From an uncultured Oscillospiraceae bacterium (GTDB taxonomy: Bacteria > Bacillota > Clostridia > Oscillospirales > Oscillospiraceae), in the NCBI GenBank assembly GCA_934630985.1, contig CAKTXO010000003.1, forward strand, positions 1 through 51,789: a stretch of DNA of 51,789 bases, written 5' to 3'. A program made the position numbers and the translations under genes. Each line of letters opens with the position of its first letter. Positions within the stretch are counted from its first letter, which is position 1. Of this stretch, positions 51,778 to 51,789 are shown in pieces. The notes beneath the pieces are model-generated. The model searched no databases. It was not told where the DNA came from and saw only the letters and a list, made by a program, of their open reading frames with translations.

Positions 51778-51789
51778 AAAAATTGCATA

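Overview
The window looks like a chromosomal segment of a GC-rich, spore-forming member of the Clostridia, most like the Oscillospiraceae/Ruminococcaceae. The evidence is the gene content: a pyrH-frr-uppS-cdsA-dxr-rseP-ispG-polC run with a PolC-type replicase, spore genes (SpoVAC-like, SpmA/SpmB), efp next to a CD1247-type acidic zinc-ribbon protein, YqeG, DUF1846 and a VanY-type carboxypeptidase. Intergenic regions are packed with short palindromic repeats. Taxonomy is inferred from gene content only.

Layout. 1-2286: 3' end of a CotH-like kinase gene, then a VTC-domain gene and a DUF4956 membrane protein gene, tightly coupled. 2624-4303: glnS on the minus strand. 4549-15070: core operon for UMP kinase, ribosome recycling, lipid carrier synthesis, MEP isoprenoid enzymes, site-2 protease and PolC. 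15705-20430: VanY carboxypeptidase with cell-wall-binding repeats, a GT4 glycosyltransferase, a SpoVAC-like gene and an ECF transporter S component, among repeats. 20708-23287: nagB, a DEDD exonuclease, and a small XRE regulator with a membrane partner. 23311-29747 (minus): a surface-glycan operon with rfbA, rfbB, rfbC and three GT61 glycosyltransferases, one frameshifted at a ten-base G/C run. 30135-34175: brnQ, an XRE regulator, DUF1846. 35033-36982: a secreted, probably sortase-anchored InlB-repeat protein. 37588-45562: phosphohexomutase, thyA-folA, an unknown protein, yqeG-pepP, an amber-interrupted GT2 gene, efp and the CD1247-like gene. 45627-47893: signal peptidase I, spmB/spmA, and a protein with ADP-ribosyltransferase-like motifs. 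48285-51495: PfkB kinase, pyridoxal kinase and polysaccharide deacetylase, coupled by ATGA overlaps. 51568-51789: a strong promoter in front of two tandem tRNA-Arg(CCU)-like sequences with defective 3' halves.

The most unusual signal is a family of four elements of 161-167 bp (17240-17400, 19697-19859, 29972-30136, 47916-48082). Each is one long imperfect hairpin with its own 17-21 bp terminal inverted repeat. Three share almost the same 26-nt apical hairpin although the stems of the third are unrelated; the fourth keeps a diverged version. Other points of interest are the putative phase-variable GT61 gene (removing two bases gives exactly its intact neighbour's length), a near-identical 101-bp 3' end shared by those two genes, nested palindromic repeats with compensatory changes, and the tRNA-like tandem. 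Functions are assigned by reading motifs by eye; no database search was run.
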